64,000 nt of DNA from Luteibacter aegosomatissinici (GCF_023078495.1 NZ_CP095742.1:2294001-2358000), one strand, 5' to 3'; numbered from the stretch's first letter, positions 8,144 to 16,844 are shown. Made by a program: numbers and translations. Notes: generated by a model from the sequence alone, not told the origin.

Positions 8144-8165
8144 AGGCGCACCGCCTGGTGCGCCT
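8144..8165. other. Perfect 9-bp hairpin
   Basis: AGGCGCACC at 8144-8152 pairs with GGTGCGCCT at 8157-8165 around a GCCT tetraloop. It could be an RNA stem or a dimeric protein site. There is no T-run. Confidence 0.4.
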
Positions 8166-8325
8166 CATGAAGGGTCGTCACCGCAACCCACTTCATCAAT
8201 CACGCCACCCGGCGCCCGCGCACGGGCCGCCGGTGAACCCGCGCTCCTATGGTCCGTGGCATGGCAGGTCCGTATGACTGTCATGCCACGTCAAAGCACG
8301 CGGCCACCGTACAAAGGAGAACACG

Positions 8326-8667
8326 ATGAGGACATCCATCGACAGCACACCGTCCCATGTCGCCACCTGCCACAACGAGCCGCTGCAGTCGACTGATGAT
8401 TTGCTCAACGACGCCACGACCTGGCTGCAGTACGCCCGTGGGGTCACGCTAACGCTTGCCGATCTGATCCACGAAGCCGAAGAAGTCGATTGCCAGAACC
8501 TCGCCCTCTCCCTCGAGGCCATCGCCGCCATGACCCGCATGGGTACGCAGCAGCTTGGGGAGGCGAGGGCACAGGCCCGCTGGGATGCCGTTGCCGCCGA
8601 GGAGGCCGCCACATTTGCAGCAAACCGCCGTGACGAACCGCCCTTGGCGGGATTTGGCGGCATTTGA
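8326..8667 (+). CDS. Hypothetical small helical protein
   Basis: A 113-aa product with an AAGGAG ribosome site 7-8 bases before the ATG. It is acidic, mostly helical (TDDLLNDATTWLQYARGVTL; DLIHEAEEVDCQNLALSLEA; MGTQQLGEARAQARWDAVAA), with no signal peptide or membrane segment. The style resembles small Xanthomonadales-restricted proteins of the DUF3077 or XAC0095 kind, but I do not recognise a specific family. It stands alone upstream of the aldo/keto reductase gene. Confidence 0.6.
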   Translation: MRTSIDSTPSHVATCHNEPLQSTDDLLNDATTWLQYARGVTLTLADLIHEAEEVDCQNLALSLEAIAAMTRMGTQQLGEARAQARWDAVAAEEAATFAANRRDEPPLAGFGGI

Positions 8668-8739
8668 CACGCCAGCGGCGGCGCACGGTGCTAGCGTTAC
8701 AGGCTACGCCGCCCTCACGCCACGACATCGGAGCGCCCC

Positions 8740-9753
8740 ATGGCACTGAAAGACCTGATCACCGATCCGCTGGGTTTCGGCACTGCGCCGCTCGGCAACA
8801 TGTTCCGCGACATTCCCGAGGAAGAAGCCCAGGCCACCGTCGATGCGGCCTGGGATCACGGCATCCGTTACTACGACACCGCGCCCCTGTACGGCGCGGG
8901 CCTGGCCGAGATTCGCCTGGGCAAGGCGTTGGCCGGCCATGCGCGCGAGGATTACGTCATCAGCACCAAGGTCGGCCGCATCGTGCTCGATGAGGTCGAG
9001 GACGTGAATAGCCGCGATTTCGGCGAGAAGGGCGATGTGTTCCGCTACGGCTTGCCCAATAAAGTCGTTAACGACTATTCGGAAGACGCCACGCTGCGCT
9101 CCATCGAAGGCAGCCTCAAGCGCCTGGGTACCGATGTCATCGAGATCGCCTGGGTCCATGACGTTGCCCAGGATTTCTACGGTGATGAATGGCTGGCCCA
9201 GTTCGAGAGTGCCCGCAAGGGTGCTTTCCGCGCCCTCGATCGCCTGCGCGACGAAGGTGTCATCAAGGCCTGGGGCCTTGGCGTGAACCGCGTCGAGCCG
9301 ATCGAGATCCTGCTGGAGTTGGACGAACCACGGCCGGATGGTTTCCTCCTCGCGGGCCGCTACTCGTTGCTGGACCACGCCAAGGCCCTGCAGCGCGTGA
9401 TGCCAACCGTGCAGCGCGAAGGCCTGGGTATCGTCGTGGGCGGCCCCTACAGTTCCGGTGCACTCGTTGGCGGCAAGCACTTCGAATACGCCCCGGCCAG
9501 CCCGGAGATCCTGCACAAGGTGGCACGCATTCGCGGCATCGCCGAGGCCCACGGCATCAGCATGAAGGCCGCCGGCCTGCAGTTCAGCCTGGCTCACCCC
9601 GCCGTGGTCGCAGTGATTCCTGGCGCCAGCCACCCGGGCCGCATCGCCGAGGACAAGGACGCCATGCGCGAGCATGTGCCCCGTTCGTTCTGGCTGGAGT
9701 TGCGTAAGGAGGGCCTTGTCGCCCCGGATGCGCCGCTGCCGGGTGACGACTGA
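8740..9753 (+). CDS. Aldo/keto reductase
   Basis: A 337-aa TIM-barrel oxidoreductase. Catalytic residues of the superfamily are visible: D46 and Y51 in YYDTAPLYGAG, K77 in VISTKVGR and the His in IAWVHDV near residue 135. The C-terminal cofactor segment AVIPGASHPGRIAED is present. The spacing and the start GFGTAPLGNMFRDIPEEEA resemble the D-threo-aldose (L-fucose) dehydrogenase / pyridoxal dehydrogenase branch, so oxidation of a sugar or aldehyde is plausible. The substrate is inference. It is a single gene, convergent with the response regulator gene downstream. Confidence 0.88.
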   Translation: MALKDLITDPLGFGTAPLGNMFRDIPEEEAQATVDAAWDHGIRYYDTAPLYGAGLAEIRLGKALAGHAREDYVISTKVGRIVLDEVEDVNSRDFGEKGDVFRYGLPNKVVNDYSEDATLRSIEGSLKRLGTDVIEIAWVHDVAQDFYGDEWLAQFESARKGAFRALDRLRDEGVIKAWGLGVNRVEPIEILLELDEPRPDGFLLAGRYSLLDHAKALQRVMPTVQREGLGIVVGGPYSSGALVGGKHFEYAPASPEILHKVARIRGIAEAHGISMKAAGLQFSLAHPAVVAVIPGASHPGRIAEDKDAMREHVPRSFWLELRKEGLVAPDAPLPGDD

Positions 9754-9825
9754 GCGAACCCGCGCGTGGCACCACACCGGGCGGCACGCCCCGAGGCCGC
9801 TGTGTCGCCAGCGGTATGCCAAGCG

Positions 9826-10440
9826 TTATGGCTGCAAGAACCCACGCTGGATCGCCAGCATCACGGCGTGGGTGCGGTCCCGGGCATTGAGCTTGGACAG
9901 GATGCTGCGCATGCGCGATTTCACCGTCTCCTCGGAGACGAATAGCTCTCCCGCGATCATCTTGTTGCCATGGCCCTGCGCAACCAATGCGAGCACAGCA
10001 ACCTCTTTTGCCGTCAACAGCTCGGTGCCGGCATAGGCGGCCAGATCATGCGCGACATCAGGGTCCATCACATGGCGCCCGGCCATGGACGCCCGGATAG
10101 CACGGACGATTTCCTCCAGGCTGGATGATTTCAGCAGGTACGAGGTGGCACCCAGCATCAGTGCACGCATGATCCTCGCATCGCCGGGGTAGCTGGTAAG
10201 CACGATGATGTTCGCGTCGGGGAACTCACTGCGGATGGCACTGATGGCATCGAGGCCATCCACATCGGGCATCTGCAAGTCCATCAAGGCAACGCTGGGG
10301 CGTAATTCGCGGAATTTCTCGATGGCTTCGCGGCCGTTGGCGGCTTCACCGGCAAGCGCCATGTCGGCCTGCGTGGATATGGCAGCGCGCAAGCCATGCC
10401 GCATGACCGGGTGGTCATCGGTGATCAATACGCGAATCAT
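9826..10440 (-). CDS. NarL/FixJ-type response regulator without adjacent kinase
   Basis: The start MIRVLITDDHPVMRHGLRAA at 10438-10440 is where receiver-domain homology begins; the upstream extension is discarded. The protein is 204 aa: receiver domain with D8-D9 and phospho-acceptor D54 in VALMDLQMPD, then a LuxR-type helix-turn-helix (LTAKEVAVLALVAQGHGNKM; VSEETVKSRMRSILSKLNAR). No kinase gene adjoins it. The HisKA_3-type kinase at 17479-20526 uses this class of regulator and is a candidate partner. It is divergent from the stand-alone winged-helix gene, with 203 bp between. Confidence 0.9.
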   Translation of the reverse strand: MIRVLITDDHPVMRHGLRAAISTQADMALAGEAANGREAIEKFRELRPSVALMDLQMPDVDGLDAISAIRSEFPDANIIVLTSYPGDARIMRALMLGATSYLLKSSSLEEIVRAIRASMAGRHVMDPDVAHDLAAYAGTELLTAKEVAVLALVAQGHGNKMIAGELFVSEETVKSRMRSILSKLNARDRTHAVMLAIQRGFLQP

Positions 10441-10643
10441 GCTGCCTGCGTTATCCGCGTCGCTCACGGTGGCGCTCCCCGCGCGTAGTAACGTCACCGT
10501 GCATCGCCCGCGCGCCCGGGTCAATACCCATCGGGGTGAAAGTGTGACCCTCGGCCATGGCGACAAGATCCAGCCCTTAGGGGGTAGGACCTCGCTGCGG
10601 CCTGACCTACGGTTGTGCATGGGAAACTCCGAGGAGCATCGCC

Positions 10644-11048
10644 ATGCCTGCACCGTCCCTGTTCGGCCCGTTCCGCCTTGAACCTGCGCAGCGCACCCTC
10701 CACCGCGATGGCACGCTGGTCAAATTGGGCAGTCGCGCGTTCGATATCCTGGTCATGCTGGTGGAGCGGCAAGGTGCCGTGGTCACCCCGCGTGAGCTGA
10801 TGGCGGTGGCCTGGCAAGGCCTCGTCGTCGGCGAATCGAATGTCCGGGTCCAGATCGCCAACCTGCGCCAGGCGCTGGGCCGCGAAGGCGAAGGCGTTGG
10901 TTATATCGCCAGCGTCCCGGGTCGAGGCTATACCTTTCTTGCCCATGTCACCCGGCCGGTGGACGTGAGAGCTTCCGCACCAACGGCTCCGAAGCCCACA
11001 TGGTTGGCAGGCACGTGGTCGTGGCGCTGGGTCGGTTCAGCGGTCTGA
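10644..11048 (+). CDS. Stand-alone winged-helix (OmpR/CadC-type) DNA-binding protein
   Basis: A 134-aa product with a GAGGAG ribosome site. Residues 5-105 are a Trans_reg_C winged helix (FGPFRLEPAQRTLHRDGTLV; LGSRAFDILVMLVERQGAVV; NVRVQIANLRQALGREGEG; IASVPGRGYTF). In Xanthomonadales this domain usually begins proteins of 500-1000 residues with a membrane/TPR or ATPase part. Here it ends after a short unrelated tail (WLAGTWSWRWVGSAV). It may be a truncated remnant or a small independent regulator; a transmembrane anchor is not evident. Confidence 0.8.
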   Translation: MPAPSLFGPFRLEPAQRTLHRDGTLVKLGSRAFDILVMLVERQGAVVTPRELMAVAWQGLVVGESNVRVQIANLRQALGREGEGVGYIASVPGRGYTFLAHVTRPVDVRASAPTAPKPTWLAGTWSWRWVGSAV

Positions 11049-11066
11049 GCGGCCGCGACGCGAAGG

Positions 11067-12314
11067 TCATGCCCTCGCGCCGCCCGCGGCGGCGGCCAGG
11101 TGCGGCGAACGCGGCAATGTGATCGCAAACACGACCAGACCGAGCAGCGTCAGGATGAAGCCCGCCCAGGCGGCGGAGAGCAATCCCAGCCCCGCCGCGA
11201 TCGCCGCGCCACCACCCCATGCGCCGATCGCATTGGCGACATTGAGCGATGCCAGGTTCATCGCGCCCATGAGTGTCGGCGCCTCAGGCGCGAACTGGGT
11301 GAGGCGCACTTGTATCGTCGGGATGGCGATCATCATGGTGGTGCCCACGCCGAACAGGGCGGCCATGAGGATCCATGGGTTGTCACCCGCCACGGCCAGG
11401 GTCGCAAGCACGAACAGCGCGGCGCCATAACCGATCACCAGTCCGCGCTGGGGGTATCGATCGGCGAGCTGACCGCCGACCAGGTTCCCGAGGGTCATGC
11501 CGATGCCGAACAGCGCGAGCGCTACGGGAATCCAGCGGCGATCGAGCACCACCACGTCGGTGATGAATGGTCCAATGAAGGTGTACACGGCGAAGATGCT
11601 GGCCACGCCGAGCGCTGCCACGAGCATCGTGGCCCACACCGAGCCCTTGCGGAGGGCGCTGAGTTCCTGCACCACGGGACCGCCACGCAGGGCATCGGTG
11701 CGTGGCACCCAGGCCAGCAGTGCGAAGGACGCGAGTGTGCCTAGCCCGGCCACCGCAAGGTACGTATTCCTCCACCCGAGGTTTTGACCGAGGAAGGTGG
11801 CCAGCGGCGAGCCGATGATCGTGGCCACGGTTAGGCCGGTCATTACCAGCGCGAACGCCTTGCCGCCTTTGCCCGGGCCTACGATGTAGGAGGCCACTAC
11901 GGCGCCTGCCCCGAAGTACGCGCCTTGCGGCAGGCCGCTGATGAAGCGCGCCGCGGCGAACATGCCCAGGTTGGCCGCCTGGGACGACAGTACGTTGCCG
12001 ATCACGAACAAGACCATGAGGCACAGCAGGAGAGTGCGGCGGTTGAGGCTGGCCGCAGCCAGGGTCACGGCCGGCGCGCCGATCACCACGCCGAAGGCGT
12101 AGGCGGTGATCGCGTTGGTCGCGGTTGGCAGGCTGATGCCGAGCGACGTCGAAAATAGCTGCAGGATGCCCATGCTGGCGAACTCGGACGTGCCGATGCA
12201 AAAGCTGCCCAAAGCGAGGGCGAACAAGGTCAACGTGCGCCGCGACGCCTGCTTGCGATCCTGGCAGTGCACCTGTACGGCGGCACACTGCGCTTCAAAT
12301 GCCTTCTCATGCAT
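11067..12314 (-). CDS. MFS transporter, DHA1 family (AraJ/YdhP-like)
   Basis: A 415-aa inner-membrane protein with about 12 hydrophobic segments starting near residue 27 (TLFALALGSFCIGTSEFASM). The motif GIGMTLGNLVGGQLADRYP fits the MFS loop 8-9 signature, and GTSEFASMGIL is characteristic of AraJ/YdhP-like sugar or drug efflux proteins. The first 24 residues are hydrophilic and a later start is possible. It is last in a probable five-gene operon with redox enzymes, which suggests export of a toxic small molecule; the substrate is unknown. Confidence 0.88.
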   Translation of the reverse strand: MHEKAFEAQCAAVQVHCQDRKQASRRTLTLFALALGSFCIGTSEFASMGILQLFSTSLGISLPTATNAITAYAFGVVIGAPAVTLAAASLNRRTLLLCLMVLFVIGNVLSSQAANLGMFAAARFISGLPQGAYFGAGAVVASYIVGPGKGGKAFALVMTGLTVATIIGSPLATFLGQNLGWRNTYLAVAGLGTLASFALLAWVPRTDALRGGPVVQELSALRKGSVWATMLVAALGVASIFAVYTFIGPFITDVVVLDRRWIPVALALFGIGMTLGNLVGGQLADRYPQRGLVIGYGAALFVLATLAVAGDNPWILMAALFGVGTTMMIAIPTIQVRLTQFAPEAPTLMGAMNLASLNVANAIGAWGGGAAIAAGLGLLSAAWAGFILTLLGLVVFAITLPRSPHLAAAAGGARA

Positions 12315-12351
12315 GGAGCGAGCCTCTCAAGGCTCGCGGCGGTGCACGCGC

Positions 12352-12651
12352 TCAGATCGCGTCCACCGCCTCGAGCGGAATGGGGTTGCGCGTGGCGAGA
12401 TCGTTGATGCGGCCGAGGTAGTTTTGGTAGTGCGGGCTCGCCCGGTGGGCTTCGGCACCGGCCGTATCGACATACAACTCGTCGATCACGAACACACCTG
12501 GCGTCTCGCGGTGCCGCCACAGGTTGTAGTGCACGTTGCCCGGCTCGCCGCGCGAGGGCGCCGTCATGCCGCGAAGCAATGCTTCGAGTTCGCCGGCCTT
12601 GCCTTCTTTCGCGGTCAGGACGGCTATCACCTTCACTTGCTTCGACGACAT
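12352..12651 (-). CDS. ABM-family monooxygenase-like protein
   Basis: A 99-aa protein beginning MSSKQVKVIAVLTAKEGK; the upstream 21 in-frame residues overlap the intergenic gap and are excluded. It is a ferredoxin-like alpha/beta domain of the antibiotic biosynthesis monooxygenase family (YgiN-like), with the signatures KVIAVLTAKEGKAGELEALL, VHYNLWRHRETPGVFVIDEL and AHRASPHYQNYL. Such dimers oxidise quinols or aromatics without cofactor. It lies in the redox operon between the DJ-1-like and MFS genes, with gaps of 34 and 37 bp. Confidence 0.85.
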   Translation of the reverse strand: MSSKQVKVIAVLTAKEGKAGELEALLRGMTAPSRGEPGNVHYNLWRHRETPGVFVIDELYVDTAGAEAHRASPHYQNYLGRINDLATRNPIPLEAVDAI

Positions 12652-12685
12652 GGCGGCATTTCCTTGGGTGGCGAAAACCTGAAGG

Positions 12686-13363
12686 TTAATCGACCTTGGC
12701 CAGGGCCTCGACAATCGCCTTGCCGACGATGGACCCGGAGGCCGGGTTCTGGCCGGTGATCAGGCGCCCATCGACAATCAGGTGCGGCTGCCAGGGATCC
12801 ACGCACGTGTACTCGGCGCCCGCTTCACGCAACACGCCTTCAAGGTCGAAATCGACATCGCGCGCCGCGTAGCCGTCTTCCTCGGCCTTGGAGAAGGACG
12901 TGAGCTTGCGACCCTTGACGAACGGCGTACCGTCCTCGAAGCGCGCGCCGAGGAAGGCGACAGGGCCGTGGCACACCGCGGAAACGATCTTGCCGCCATT
13001 CCAGGCCCGCAGCACCGCCTGCTTCACATAGCGATCTTTCGAGATATCCACCATGGGCCCGAGTCCACCGGGGAAGAAGATCGCGTCGTAATCGAGCACA
13101 TCCACTTCGGATAGCCTGCGGCTACTCTGCAGCCGCCGGAAAGCGGCGCTCTCCAGGAACCGCTTCTGGACTGGATCGGACCCGTCGTAGCCATCATGCG
13201 GAACGATGCCACCGAGCGGTGAGGCGAATTCGACGGCGATGCCTGCCTTCTCCAGCACCTCGAACGGATGGGCGATCTCCGGGAAGAAGAATCCCGTAGT
13301 GCGTTCGAAGTTACCGATGACTGCCGTGTTGGTCGCGATGCAAAGAACGTGCTTGACGCGCAT
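12686..13363 (-). CDS. DJ-1/PfpI-family protein (class I glutamine amidotransferase-like)
   Basis: A 225-aa protein from MRVKHVLCIATNTAVIG; GGAG lies 8 bases upstream of this ATG, deciding against the upstream one. The nucleophile elbow is SAVCHGPVAFL, with Cys followed by His-Gly as in Hsp31/YhbO-type glyoxalases and chaperones; the conserved acidic residue precedes in FASPLGG and FFPGGLGPMVD. Members detoxify methylglyoxal or act as stress chaperones. It is in the middle of the five-gene operon, consistent with electrophile stress. Confidence 0.87.
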   Translation of the reverse strand: MRVKHVLCIATNTAVIGNFERTTGFFFPEIAHPFEVLEKAGIAVEFASPLGGIVPHDGYDGSDPVQKRFLESAAFRRLQSSRRLSEVDVLDYDAIFFPGGLGPMVDISKDRYVKQAVLRAWNGGKIVSAVCHGPVAFLGARFEDGTPFVKGRKLTSFSKAEEDGYAARDVDFDLEGVLREAGAEYTCVDPWQPHLIVDGRLITGQNPASGSIVGKAIVEALAKVD

Positions 13364-13408
13364 GGTGGTGGCTCCGTCGATGGTGTGGAAGGGAAGGGAA
13401 TGCGCCAA

Positions 13409-14464
13409 TCAGAACGTCATCACCGCGCGCCCGACGATGTCGCCGGTGCGCAGAAGATCGATGTATTTGTTCAGTTCTTCGAACTTGATGGGCTTGATCG
13501 TGTGCTTGATCTTGTCCTGCGCGGCGAGCGCCATGACTTCCATCAGGTCGGCGTTGTTACCCCAGAACGAGCCGTGGAAGCTTTGCTCGCGCGATACGCG
13601 TGGGAAGAGCGGGATATCGATCCGGTCGCCGACGAGGCCCACATCCACGTAGTGGCCGCTGATGGAAAGCAGGCTCATGCCGAGCTGGATCATGGCCGGC
13701 GCACCCGTGCAATCGATGATCGCGTCCAGGTCGACCTGGCCGAAAGCCTGGTTCAAATCCTTCTTGATGTCGGCTTCTGATTTGCCCTTCACCGCAATGG
13801 TGTGGTCAACGCCGTAGTCGCGCGCCACCGCCAGCTTCTCCTCGCTCCGGGCGATGGCTACGACACGCGCACCGCTACCCAATAGCCGGGCGTACTGCAC
13901 GGCGTAGGCGCCCAGGCCACCAACACCAAGCACGCCGATGACGCGATCAGGGCCGAGGGCACCGGCATCGCGCAGCTTGCGGATACCGCGGTAGGTGGTA
14001 AGGCCGGCATCGGTGAGTGGCGCCAGTTGCTCGAACGGCAGGTTCTTGCCCACCTTGATCACATAGCGCGCCGGCACGGGGATGAATTCGGCAAACCCGC
14101 CCACCGGACCAAAGCCCGGCCAACGCACGTTCGGGCAGATCTGTGTATCGCCCACCTGGCAGTGCCGGCAGATGCCATCACCCCAGCCGGGAGCCACCAC
14201 CACATGGTCGCCTTCGGCGATACCCGCGCCCTTCGGCACCAGCGAGCCCATTTTCGCGATGACGCCGGTGATCTCGTGGCCAAGCGTCAGCGGCGGCTTC
14301 AGGTCGGCGTAGGGGCGGAAATAGCCATCGATCAGCTGCACGTCCGAGCGGCACATGCCACAGGCTTTCACCTGCACGAGCACCTCGTCTTCCGCGATAT
14401 CGGGTACCGGGATATCTTCCAGGACCAGGGGCTTGCCGTACTCATGCATGCGTGCCGCTTTCAT
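13409..14464 (-). CDS. Zinc-dependent alcohol dehydrogenase
   Basis: A 351-aa medium-chain dehydrogenase. Catalytic zinc ligands are in ACGMCRSD (Cys) and GHEITG (His-Glu). The structural zinc loop reads GDGICRHCQVGDTQICPN: three of the usual four cysteines are present and the first is replaced by Asp. An acidic first ligand is known in the Sulfolobus solfataricus enzyme (Glu). The Rossmann motif GVLGVGGLGAYAVQYA follows. It probably oxidises alcohols or reduces aldehydes with NAD(P). It is the second gene of the operon. Confidence 0.92.
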   Translation of the reverse strand: MKAARMHEYGKPLVLEDIPVPDIAEDEVLVQVKACGMCRSDVQLIDGYFRPYADLKPPLTLGHEITGVIAKMGSLVPKGAGIAEGDHVVVAPGWGDGICRHCQVGDTQICPNVRWPGFGPVGGFAEFIPVPARYVIKVGKNLPFEQLAPLTDAGLTTYRGIRKLRDAGALGPDRVIGVLGVGGLGAYAVQYARLLGSGARVVAIARSEEKLAVARDYGVDHTIAVKGKSEADIKKDLNQAFGQVDLDAIIDCTGAPAMIQLGMSLLSISGHYVDVGLVGDRIDIPLFPRVSREQSFHGSFWGNNADLMEVMALAAQDKIKHTIKPIKFEELNKYIDLLRTGDIVGRAVMTF

Positions 14465-14495
14465 GGGCTGTCACCTCGGGGGGAAGGGAGTGATG

Positions 14496-14912
14496 TCACG
14501 CGAGTGCCGCAAGTGCGGCTTCGGCCACGGCGATGTCCTGCTCGACCGTGCCCGCACTGGTGCCGACGGCACCGATGATCTGGCCGTCGTGGATGACCGG
14601 CATGCCGCCGCCGAAGATCACTACGGCGCCTTCGTTGCTGTTCTGGATGCCGTAGAGCTGGCTGCCGGGTTGGGCAAGCCCACTCAGGAAGGCGGTCGTT
14701 TTATCGAAGATGCGTGCGGTGAGCGCTTTGTGGATCGACAGGTCGATGCTGCCGATGAGCGCGCCATCCTGGCGGACAAACGCGAGAAGCCGGCCACCGG
14801 CATCCACGACGGCGATGTTGTAGGCAATGCCGAGCGCCGTGGCCTTGGTTTCGGCCGCGACGATCATGGCTTTGGCATCGGCTAGCGTGAGCGTCTGGAA
14901 CGCGCGCGGCAT
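14496..14912 (-). CDS. GlcG/HbpS-family protein
   Basis: A 138-aa protein from MPRAFQTLTLADAKAM, with GGAGAAGG 4-5 bases upstream of the ATG. The family core is clear: AMIVAAETKATALG, NIAVVDAGGRLLAFVRQDGA, SIDLSIHKALTARIF and GAVGTSAGTVEQDIAVAEAA. GlcG/HbpS proteins form small oligomers that bind haem or cobalamin-like ligands or sit in glycolate and aldehyde operons; the biochemical role is not settled. It is the promoter-proximal gene of the five-gene operon. Confidence 0.88.
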   Translation of the reverse strand: MPRAFQTLTLADAKAMIVAAETKATALGIAYNIAVVDAGGRLLAFVRQDGALIGSIDLSIHKALTARIFDKTTAFLSGLAQPGSQLYGIQNSNEGAVVIFGGGMPVIHDGQIIGAVGTSAGTVEQDIAVAEAALAALA

Positions 14913-15026
14913 GGCCACCTTCTCCGTGATACGGGTGACCTCTGGTGTAACACGGGGTCCTGCTCCGAAGCCCGTTAAGCGCGGTAAAACCGCGACCATT
15001 GCCGCTTAGTGCGTGACACCCGGGGG

Positions 15027-16844
15027 TTACTTCGCAGGTGAAGAATCACCGGCGGGCGGTGCATGTAGCGTGCGCGCTTCGTGCGTGGGCCGGGTGAATG
15101 GCGTGGGTTGTGGTCGCTGGAAGTTGGCAAGGCCGGCGGTGGCCCAATCGATCCCGGCGAGCTCGCGCGCGAATCGGTCGGCATCGCGTTGGCGTACCGT
15201 CTCGGCCACTTCATCGGCTTCGACGCGAGGAACGCCAAGTTCCACCAGCGCGAGGCTACCGAAGCGCAAGGCGGATTCAAATGTTTCCCGCTGGTGGATT
15301 TTCACGCCCAGCGCCGCCATGCGGAGTGAATGCTCGCGATCGTAAGTACGTACCATGAGCGTGGCGGCGGGGTAGCGCTCCTGGGTGATCGCGATAATGG
15401 TGTTCGCGGTAGTGCGTGAATCGACGCAGATGGCAATGATCCGTGCCTTGTCGGCACCTGCCGCATCCAGCACATCCAGCCGTGTGCCATCGCCATAATA
15501 GATCTTGAATCCAAACCCGGTGGCGGCTTCGATCATCTCGACATCCGTATCGATCACCGTGACGTCCACATCTCGTGCAAGCAACGACTGGCTTACCACC
15601 TGGCCAAAGCGGCCGAAGCCGATCATCAGGATGCTACCGGTCAGCCCGGGCGGCACATCGGCCGGGCGTGAAGGGACCACGCGCGCAGGCAGGTAGCGGC
15701 GGGCGGTCGCGTGGACCACCGGTGCCAGCGCCATGGAAAGCACGACGATCGCGGTGAAACGCGCGTTGTCCTCCTGGCTCATCAGGCCGGTCGCCGCGGC
15801 GCTTGCGTACAGCACGAAGGCAAACTCGCCGCCCAGCGGCATGAGGAGCGCGCGGTCCAGTGCCTCGGTGTGCCCATCGCCCAGGGCGCGGCCGACGCCA
15901 TAGATGGCGGCCATCTTGGCCAGCATCATCGCGACCACCCCTAGTAGCACGGATAGCCAGTGGACCCGTACGACGTGGAGGTCCAGTGCCATGCCCACGC
16001 CAAGGAAGAACAAGCCCAGCAGCAGGCCGCGGAACGGTTCGATATCTGCCTCGAGCTGGTGGCGGAAGCTGGACTGGGAAAGCAGCACGCCAGCGACGAA
16101 TGCCCCCAATGCCATCGACAGGCCGCCCAGCTGCATGAGCAGTGCGGCGCCCAGCACAACCAGCAGCGCGCCCGCGCACAGCACCTCGCGCACCTTCGAC
16201 CGGGCCAGTACGCGGAACAACGGATCGAGCAACCAGCGGCCGGCGACCAGTAGTACCGCGAGGCACCCGATGCCAGTCAGGGCCGCGATCCACGGTACGC
16301 TGTTGGATGCGTTCTCGTGCACTGGCGACATCCAGGCGACCACGGCCAATAGGGGCACGATGATCAGATCTTCCAGCAGCAGGATAGCGACGACCTTTTG
16401 CCCCGGAGGCTGGTTCAGCTCACCGGATTCGGCCAGCAGTTGCATCACGATGGCGGTGGAGGTGAGCACGAAGCCCATGGCCCCGACGAACGCGACCCGT
16501 GGCGGGGCGCCGAGCAACCACGCCACGAAAGTGAGGGCGGCACCGCAGGCCACCAGCTGGATTAGCCCCAGGCCGTAGATCGTGCTGCGCAGCGCCCAAA
16601 GATGCGCAGGCCGCATTTCCAGACCGATCACGAACAGGAACATGACCACGCCAAGCTCGGCCAGGCCCAGGATCGCCTCCGGATCGGTGAACCAGCCGAG
16701 CACGAACGGCCCAACCAGTACACCTGCCACGAGGTAGCCGAGGACGGCGCCCAGCTTCAGTGCACGGAAAACGGGCACGATCAGCACGGCTGCGCCCAGC
16801 AGGGCCACGGCTTGCAGCAGCTGGCTATTGGCGATGCCTGTCAT
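15027..16844 (-). CDS. Kef-type monovalent cation:proton antiporter (CPA2)
   Basis: A 605-aa protein with roughly 12 membrane segments in residues 5-385 (Na+/H+ exchanger fold) and a cytoplasmic RCK_N domain from about 400 (GSILMIGFGRFGQVVSQSLL, with the GxGxxG nucleotide motif and VIDTD). The QLLAESGELNQPPGQKVVAI region and VLLLEDLIIVPLLA match KefB/KefC-like proteins. A long KefB-style C-terminal tail is absent. It probably exports K+ in exchange for H+, gated by the nucleotide or glutathione adducts. That would fit the neighbouring DJ-1/aldehyde stress operon, because Kef systems protect against electrophiles. Confidence 0.92.
   Translation of the reverse strand: MTGIANSQLLQAVALLGAAVLIVPVFRALKLGAVLGYLVAGVLVGPFVLGWFTDPEAILGLAELGVVMFLFVIGLEMRPAHLWALRSTIYGLGLIQLVACGAALTFVAWLLGAPPRVAFVGAMGFVLTSTAIVMQLLAESGELNQPPGQKVVAILLLEDLIIVPLLAVVAWMSPVHENASNSVPWIAALTGIGCLAVLLVAGRWLLDPLFRVLARSKVREVLCAGALLVVLGAALLMQLGGLSMALGAFVAGVLLSQSSFRHQLEADIEPFRGLLLGLFFLGVGMALDLHVVRVHWLSVLLGVVAMMLAKMAAIYGVGRALGDGHTEALDRALLMPLGGEFAFVLYASAAATGLMSQEDNARFTAIVVLSMALAPVVHATARRYLPARVVPSRPADVPPGLTGSILMIGFGRFGQVVSQSLLARDVDVTVIDTDVEMIEAATGFGFKIYYGDGTRLDVLDAAGADKARIIAICVDSRTTANTIIAITQERYPAATLMVRTYDREHSLRMAALGVKIHQRETFESALRFGSLALVELGVPRVEADEVAETVRQRDADRFARELAGIDWATAGLANFQRPQPTPFTRPTHEARTLHAPPAGDSSPAK

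Larger units (their letters stand above)
7644..8325. other. 682-bp non-coding region with several RNA-like structures
   Basis: No large gene is supported on either strand. Open frames here are short and lack ribosome sites. Contents in order: a palindromic repeat (7711-7734), a small stem TTGCG/CGCAA (7783-7798), three consecutive hairpins (7868-7959), a possible 27-codon frame (7994-8077), and a 9-bp perfect hairpin (8144-8165). The region separates the LytTR operon from the hypothetical gene at 8326. Confidence 0.5.

Noticed and set aside
11100-11744. Plus-strand frame of 214 codons opposite the MFS gene
   Set aside because: Composition is Arg/Gln/His-rich; the minus strand has the 12-helix transporter.
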